From Heliocidaris erythrogramma (lineage: Eukaryota > Echinodermata > Echinoidea > Camarodonta > Echinometridae), in assembly GCA_025617745.1 (NCBI GenBank), contig CM046869.1:16139168-16203167 (forward strand): 64,000 bases of DNA, written 5' to 3'. The stretch's first letter is position 1; each line of letters starts with the position of its first letter. A program made the position numbers and the translations under genes. The notes beneath the pieces were generated by a model that was given only the letters and a program-made list of their open reading frames with translations, made no database searches and was not told where the DNA came from. Below, one piece after another: positions 50,701-59,700 of this stretch.

Positions 50701-53700
50701 TATCTCTTATGTGTAAAAGTTCCCGATTGGGTTGCGTAGTCAAGAGACTAGCAAAAATAGGTACATGTAGGTATATATGATTTATAGGAGTATATAAACA
50801 AATCAATTCATAACTGCCTTGATTTCTTGTCTCAACAGAAAACAAATGATACCACACCATTTTACTTTCAATTGTATGATTAATCGAAAGGGTTAATATT
50901 TGATTGGATTTCAGCAGAGTTGCCTGGTTAAAATTGAAAAACATAGGTTCTTCTCTACAGTGTATAAAAGAGATATTACATACATCAGAAAAATTGGTAT
51001 ATCAAATCTTTCTTGGACAGGCCCCTTTGCAATATGCTTTTATAATACACCACACTGATTGTTACCTGAATAGCCAGGAGTACATTCACACTGGTAGCCA
51101 ATGGGAGAAGATGATGAAATCACACAGCGTCCTTCATTTTCACATCTATGATCTAGATTGCATATCTCATCATTACACTGAGAGATTGAAGACTGAACTA
51201 GGTTCTCAGTCAGTTCTATCATCTCCTGATTCACTATGAGACTACGCATACATCCTGAGAAACCTGTACAATCAAACATCCAATTGAGTATTAGCTCAAT
51301 GTTTAAAGGATATATCTCAAAGTCACAATTATGTGTCTTTGAATATGTGACCCGACGCCTCAAAACCTACAATAAGTCGCCAAAATTTTATTTTGGTTTT
51401 ATACATTTTCTGAAAGTAGAGATTCGCAGCTTTCCAATGGTATATCACTTGCCTAATTTACTCAATGATAGCACCTTTAAATATCACGTTTAGAATCAGT
51501 ATGTAACCAGCAATCAATAACTCCTATTCAGAGAAAATGGCCATTTAAGTTCGGAACAAAAGAGTGCTAAACCTTTGCTCTCTGTATGCGCCCAAGTAAA
51601 ACTGGTAATTCAAATGGCCATAGCAACTGGTATGAAGGGATTATCAGATTAAGCTGAATTTTGGCACACTACTTCAGGAGGACCTATTGTTTACTCACTC
51701 CAGAAATCAATTTAATACCGTTAGAGGTAAAGTAGTAATTTGGCATTGAATGAAAGTATTACAAAAGCTCTCCAACATTCATTAGCTGGACAGGTGAAAA
51801 AAAGGAGTCATTTTAAAATGCCCCCAAAACATATTTCTAAGTCGAATTACGACTCACAAACTTGAGACATGATAGAATGATAATGAAACTACCCATTTCT
51901 ATCAAAAACAGAAAATCGACTGATCCAAGCAAATTTACTATTTTGGGCTGTTTGCTACGTTGTGGTCCGTGCGACTTATTGTAGGTTTTGAGGCGGCGGG
52001 TCACATATATCAGAATGACAAAAATAACATTAGAAATACCCTAGAGGAAAATATTGCTAGTTTAAGAATGTGTTAAAATTTTTTCATTCTTGCGAAGATT
52101 AATAAATGCATCAATTGTATGTTTTGATGAATCAAGGTGGGATATAATCATTTGATAACATACACTTTAACAGTGATAGGTAGAGCAGTCAGTGACGAGG
52201 ATCGAGGTCCTGGGTTTGCAATCAAGTTGAAACACCAATACCTTTTGGTAAGGCATAAATTTGTAAAACCAGCACTGATTTTCTTATTTACTATATAAAT
52301 CTATATACCTACCTACACTATTATGCTAGTCGCTTGACTACGCGAACCTGTTCGAGAACTTAACACAAATGAGTCACAATATTGTGCGCACCCCCCGTAA
52401 TCCTATTGTTCCCCTTCGCCACTGACGCGCGGCAACACGCAACGGCCATCTTCCTCTTTTGCGAGCAACCCCAAGTAGAAACATGTTGCTTGCAAGGTGA
52501 GGGGAAGGAGGGAGGGTCATAGGTAGGTATATAGATATATATAGTAAATAAGAAAATCAGTGCTGATTTTACAAATTTACTGCAATAAATCATATATACC
52601 TACCTATTATGCCAGACCAGCACCAACTCAAAGACCGGGAGGCATGTTTCAAGAGCAGAAGGGTACAGGATTACAAAGAAGACACAGCGGCCTTCAAGGT
52701 AGCTGACGCAAAAATAGCCTCACCTGCTGGGACATCCCTAAGGTAGCAAGAAATGAAGGAATTGGACAAACGCCAATAAGCAGCCTTCAAAATATCATCA
52801 AGCGCCACACCTTGAAACAGAGCCCAAGAAGTGCTGACACTATGAGTGTCATGAGCATGAGGTTTACTGTCAGACAAAACAGCCTCTGTGCCAGCAGCCC
52901 TAATAGCCTCGACAATCCATCTAGAAATGGAATCCAGAGAAGCAGGAGAAAAAGGCTCTCGAGTGATCAGGAACAGCTGATCATCCTTACGATAAGACTT
53001 AGTCTTATCAATATACCATTTGAGAGCTCTAACAGGACACCAAACCTTGTCCTGGCGCACTGACGAAAATTCAGAAAGCGGGCAAGGAAAAATCTCAACA
53101 GGGCCAGAGGAAGCCGTTTGATTCTTGGCAATGAAAGAAGCCTTAGGAATCAATCTAACAACTTTTCTCTCCCAGCGAACATGACCAGGAGTAAGACAGA
53201 GGGCATGAAGAGTACTGCGCCTCTGCCCAGAGGCAATGGCTACCAAGAAGAGCGTCTTAACTGTAAGATGGTGAAGCAAAGCTTCACCTAACGGCTCAAA
53301 AGGAGGCTTTGCCAGAGCTTCTAAGACCTTAGGCAGACTCCAAGACGGGACTAACTTAGAACGAGGAGGACGTTTCAGAAAGAACGACCGAATCAAACCA
53401 CTCAACAGCTTTGTCAAATAGCGAGATTAGAAAATCCGCAATTGAACCAATAGGAGCTTAGACGGGGTTTGATTTCGCTCTTTACAACAAAGGAAAAAGA
53501 CCGAAAGACGGGAATTATAAATTTCCCTAGTAGAAACTCTACAACTGGACATTAAAAAGTCCGCGGCTCTATCAGAGAGGCCCGACTGTCTTGCAGATTC
53601 CCCGACAGGGGCCAAGCAGTCAAATGAAGGGACTCCGGACTGTGGTGAAGAATCCCCGAGAGGGGTTGCAACACTAGATCCGTTCTTAAAGTAGAACGTT

Positions 53701-56700
53701 GATGATTTTAAATATTGGCTTAATACTTATTATTGCATAGATGGCATAAATTAAACAAGGTTATCCAAATTCAACGCTTGGAAACATTTGAAGTAATGAT
53801 TATTATCAATTATAAAACGGTAAAATACAGCCCCCGATATAGCAGCTGAAGAGCTCCTCGAACGCTGCTGAGATATGTGACGACACACCCTGGACCAGTC
53901 CTGGCTAAGCAGACGATGTCCCATAACATCTTACACATTTTTCAGAGCCTATTTTGTCATCTCCTCTTCACTTATTTCTCTTCCTTCACTAGCGTCAGTC
54001 TTAATGTTAGTCTGTTGCCTCACTCTTAACTTCGTGTATGGTATTATTTTGATGAAAAATGCAGCGTTAAAAAAATAAAGGAATCAGTCACTTGTAAACA
54101 AAATAAGACGCCATTGTATTTTCAGCTGTTTGCACCGGGGCATGTTCGGCGTTTCAAGAGGGAACGAATACCATCCTGCTATTATTCGGAGGGCTTTTCA
54201 ATTTGAAAGTGGGGTTTATTTCATTGATCATTGACCCTTCTCCTATGTATTTACAATCAAACGGTTTTAGCTATCAGAATCAGTTTCACTTTCCCTTTAT
54301 AATGGTGTGAAATAAGGTCATGTTTAAATACACCAAACTCTTTATAATTTGATAAATAATTGCATTGCAATTACGTTCATTCATTACAGGACGTCGTCTG
54401 CTTAAGCAGGATCGATCCCGAGTGTGACGACATCAAAACATCGCTATATTTCTGGCGAATCCTCGGATATTCCAGATGCTGAGAAGAGCTTTTATTTGTG
54501 TTGTTTTTATAATCACCAGATACGCAGTTGACATAAAACTTATAAGATTGCCATCTGTAAGCTTCCCAGTTTATAGTGATACATTAATTGCCATATTTGT
54601 GATTTTCTTTGAATATCTACTTTAACGGAAAAAGGAACGATTGAGCCACAGGCTCATTAGCTCCGGAAACCAACTCCTCCTGGGCCAAAAAGGAGCTATC
54701 ACAAGCACCCGAGCCTGATCTTCCCTGATCTTCCGCAAGACTCGCGGAATCAGCTGGAAGGGAGGGAAGGCGAACCCTCGAAGATTCTCCCAACTGAGAG
54801 AGAAAGCGTCCAGAGCCCAAGCTCCCTGATCGCGAACACGGGAGCAATATTTCGGAAGTTGGTGGTTGGGACAGAAAATCCGCAAAGAGGTTTTCCCGAC
54901 CGGGGATGAAAGAGATAACGGGTGTGATCGCCATGCGACGACACCACCTGCACAGCTGTGCGGCTAGGGAATTCAGGGTAGCAAAACGAGTGCCTCCCTG
55001 CCGATTGATATAAGCCGCCACAGTGACATTGTCCGTGAGGATCAGAACTGAACGACTGAGAAGTCGACTTCTGAAATGGAGCAGGGTTAAAAGAACTGCC
55101 ATAAACTCCAGGACATTGATATGGGGAAGAGTCCCAAGATGAGACCAATCCCCCGCGACCGTGCTGCCATTGCAATGTCCGCCCCACCCCAACCGAGATC
55201 GACGGAAGGGGGGTACAGAAGGACTTGCCTCGCGCGAGAAACTCCTCGTTCATCCAACGGGAGAGAAGAGACTTGATTCCTATTGGTACTGGAATCCAGA
55301 TCAACAGAGAATCCTTGCCTGGTTTGTAAAACCTGAAGAGATGTCTCTGAAACGGTCTCATAAGGAGCCGGCAATCCTCCAGAACATCGACTAGACTGGC
55401 TAGATATCCCCAAAACTGAAGCCACTGTCTGGCCTTGACCTTTCTGGCCAGAATGAGCTTGCGAGCCGCAGAGACAATAGTGAGAATCCTGTCTCGACTG
55501 GGCCGAGCCAACTGATTCCGAATGTCTAACACAGCCCCCAGAAAAACTGGGCTGCGAGTAGGAACTAACTCTGACTTTTCCCAATTTATTAGGAAACCCA
55601 AATCTTGAGTAAGATTGACGAGCAAACAAGTCTCGTCCAACAAACGATCGTGTGACTCCGCTAGGAGAAGCCAGTCGTCCAGGTAGCAAAATAGCCGAAG
55701 GCCGCGGGGCCTCAGTGAGGCTGCCAACACGGCTACAACCTGAGTAAAAACCCGAGGGGCTGGGCGCAGCCCGAAGGGAAGAGCGCGAAAGCGAAAAGTC
55801 TCTGAGAGGAAGGAAAACCCCAGAAGATCGCGCGAAGCGCGATTAATGGGAATATGGAAATACGCATCCTTGGGATCTATCGAGACCGCATAGTCCTTCC
55901 TCTTGATCAACGGGAGAATGGAGGCGAGAGTCTCCATCCGAAAATGTACTGAAGGAATGAATCTTCCAGTTCAGTATCAAACGAAGTTTGATACGGCCTG
56001 TCTCTTACCCTTTCTATAGCCCTCTTTTTCAACAGAGATTCGATCTCCGATGAGGCATGAGAACGAGCCAAGGCAGACATGGGAGGTGAACGAGTTCTTA
56101 TAGCCCCTCCGGGGAGCGGGGCGGATAGATCTATGAAGAATCCGTCTCGCACGACGGAGAGCACAAATGCGTCCCCGGAGATGGCCTCCCAAGTGGGGAG
56201 AAAGGAACGAAGTCGGCCACCTACCATGTCGAAATGAACAAGCGCTCGGGGAAGACCATCAAAGCCTAGGCTTAGCCTTATGCGAAACCATCGCCTTGCC
56301 ACGAGAACCTCTCGAAGAGCCTCTGCCACGTCCTCCTCTCCCACGAGAAGGAGCTGGCTGAGGCTCAGCAGGCGGGACCCCAGAAATGGACAGAGGCCCG
56401 CGTCGACTTAGAGTGAGCGCGAAACTGCGTAGTCATGTCCTGATTTTGCGCATCGATTTCTCTTTGAAAAACCATAGCGAATTGACCACCAAAAAGCGAA
56501 GGACCCCGAGACGGAACATCCCCGAGAAGCGCGCGATGTCCGACTCCTGAACCCCAAGGGCCGAAAGAGCCAAGACTCTGCGACGGTACGTGACCGAGGC
56601 AGCTGCAGTGGAAAGCTGTGACCACTGCAAACTAAAAAGAGTATGCAGCAGGTCATCAATAACCAGCTTGTCACCATCAGTGACATTCAACTCCTCCGCC

Positions 56701-59700
56701 CTAGACCTGAGGTCGGAGAGAAAACCTGCTCTGACCTGGCTTTCAACACTACTCCAATGCTTATCCTCAGACCTAAAAGCGACAGAGGTAAGCGGAATGA
56801 TCGTTGGCAAGCGACGACCCACCGCTAAAATCTCCGGAGAGAGAGACTTAGCTTTGAAAAAGCTGTCTTGATCTTGGGAAACAAAGGCAAAGGCCTTACC
56901 CTTAACCGCAACAGGGCGCTTAACTAGAAGCGCTGCTTCAATGCGGTCATACTCCAGCTTGAAATACCCTCAGAGAAATACCCTCGGAGGAATCCTGCTG
57001 CCTGAACCAACGCGAAGTCGAACCCGAACCCGCGCGGGCTGACTGAAATTCAGGGAGATATTTGGACAACAAAGCAATCGCTTCTACCCCACAAAGGGAG
57101 AGCGACTGAGGCTCTGGCTGCCCAAACGATTCGGAAACCGAAGCTTGAGAGGCCGCCTCTAAATCTGGTTCCGCCGGAATTGATTGGGACAAAGGACCAC
57201 AAACAAAGGACGAAACAGGCAGACCCTCCCTCGCCCGGCGGAGCCCCGAGGGCTGCGGGAATAGGAGGCACATGCGATCCCGTCTCAGACAATGAAGAAT
57301 CAACCATAAAAGGCTGATTAGTCTCAATGTCAGACCCTAGAATAGGGACAGAAGCAGGGGTTGTGGTGCCCGGTACAAGGGACCAACCCTGACTCTGAGC
57401 AAAACCCCGCATCATGCCGAACATCTCAGATTGAGAGGACCCAGGCGGATTAGCCAGGCCAGATGGGCAAGAGGCAGGCAAATCCTTGCCTCTTTTAGCC
57501 CCTTTCTTTGGCTTCTTTTTGGCTGGCTCAACAAGAGTCGAAGCCGAGACACGCTTTTTAGAGCATTTATTCGGTTTCGTTCGGATCCCTGAAGCCGCTT
57601 TGGAAACACAAACCGAACCCTCCGCGGAGGGACGCTCACCTCCCTCAACGGGAGAAGTGCGCTGAGGGTATGAACCCAAAGTCGCGCACAAATTACCCAT
57701 ACTGGCTGAGCAAGAAGATGCAACAGCCATGGGCCGGGCGCTCAAGGCTCCCAGTGCGAGGGCGGACCGGGAGGTCCCGGTATTTGCCCACCGACTACTA
57801 AAGGCATGTGAACTCGCTATTGTACCACTAGAGAGCAGCAATAGGAGAGCACTAGTAGTCGCGCACTCAGGTGACAACACCTGTTGCTCCGTAGAGCGCC
57901 CATAATTGTTAGCTCGAGCCTCCCCATCAGCTGGCAATATAGACAGCCCGGGCAGTACTCGTTCCCCCACTTGGCATCGGCCGGGGGCTAGGGTTTGAGA
58001 ACTCAGACCAACATGGGCGGTGCCCGTGAGCTGCCCTGCAGTAGTGGCACGCATCTCCCGGATTTAAGCGAGTCATCGCTACCGTGCGGGAAACAGACGT
58101 CCCCCCTTCTGGTCTGAACGACCGGGGGATTGGATTTGTGATATCCAAACCACTAGAACCTGACGCCACCCACCCCGAAGTTGAGTTGACGTCCCAAGCT
58201 CAACTAACGCCACCCGCCCCGAAGCCGCAAGCTCCGAGGCTGGCAAACTCTGCAGGGAAACACCACTGGGCAACTTACCTGCAGCTCTCCTCCCTCCCCC
58301 ATGTACAGAAGTACTCGGGAGAGTTCTGGAGGGCCGAGTCGTCTTGCTAGACGACTCTTCGGAAGAAGCAGATCTCCGTGACCTTGCTGCTTCTTCCGAA
58401 CTCATAACACTGCAATAAAACAAACAATAAAGTATACCAAAATACGAAATACTGAGTGCAGGTAATAATAATAAAAAATTTGGAGATACGCACAAAAAAT
58501 TTTCACAGCAAAAAACCGTAACAACAAACACCAAACCTTAAAGGCTCGGTGGCAAACGGAAACACCCGCAAACACACAGATAACTACGTGGGGCTGACCG
58601 TGAAAGTGAAAAATAATTGCCAAGAAAGAAATAAAAAATCCCTTGCAATCGGTAAGAGTGACATATAAAACACAAGAGTACTATAATCTTAGACGAATAT
58701 AAGTACCGAAAAGTGAAAAAGATGCGAAAAAGCCGCGCGTGAGTGGCGAAGGGGAACAATAGGATTACGGGGGGTGCGCACAATATTGTGACTCATTTGT
58801 GTTAAGTTCTTGAACGGGTTCGCGTCGTCAAGCGACTAGCATAATAGGTAGGTATATATGATTTATTGCAGTAAATTCTCAAATACCAAGTTGCTCAGAC
58901 ATACCTGTCAATATTCCATATCAAGAGAGAATAATCTCACAAAGCATGCAGCAAGCCCATACAAGCTTTTTTTTTTGGGGGGGGGGGCTACAATCTGAAG
59001 TAGAGAGATGTATTAATGTATGCGCAAAGCTCACATCACGAGCGCAAAGCACAAAGTTCCTTGCGGCCAGGGTCCTGGTATAGCTCAGGGGTTTTTTATA
59101 AGTTCTCTGGTGCCATCTCTGCTTTATTTCAGAGCATTTTACCCCAAATTTGTGACCAATATATCACAAATAATTTGACTTCTAAAACTTCAAAATCATG
59201 GGGAAACTGGCTCACAAATGACTGTAGTTTATCACTTTATTGGATATAAAAGTCAAACAAAGGAAAAGAATATACTATTACTATATTACTTAGAGTCTAC
59301 TTAACTAACTGCCAGGGGCGTTGCGAGAACATTTTGAATGGGGAGTGTGACACCCAAATTTGCTGACAATTTTTTAGGGTGTGACACCGAATTTGCAGAC
59401 AAACATGCTGCACCCTAAATCCCCCCCCCCCCAAAAAAATATCTTTATCTTTATCATATGGGCCCATATTTTGCAAGGAGGGGACTGTGATGCCTTTTGC
59501 CCAAATATCTTTTCAATTTCTTTGCAAGGTGATTGCCTGAATATCAGAAAATTCTTGGGGGGGGGGGGGCTGCATCCCTTTTGCCTGAATTTTCAATTTT
59601 CAATTTCTAAATGGTTTTTTTTTTACTTTTTGTAGTGAAAATGTACAGAAGTTACATACACAAATTACATATTATTATTATCTGACAACCTTGCTTCCCA

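Larger units (their letters stand above)
52262..58874 (-). mobile_element. DIRS element H (family 1), complete but with an insertion
   Basis: Left end TGTAAAACCAGCACTG after ATT; right end GCAGTAA (58874) followed by ATT. All family-1 parts are present. A 932-bp TTAA element interrupts the region between the methyltransferase-like domain and the recombinase. Small deletions occur in RT, RNase H and the recombinase. Confidence 0.9.

Noticed and set aside
6750-58874. LTR retrotransposons or endogenous retroviruses
   Set aside because: No long terminal direct repeats, no DDE integrase, no protease or envelope. Inverted termini, ICR and a tyrosine recombinase point to DIRS.
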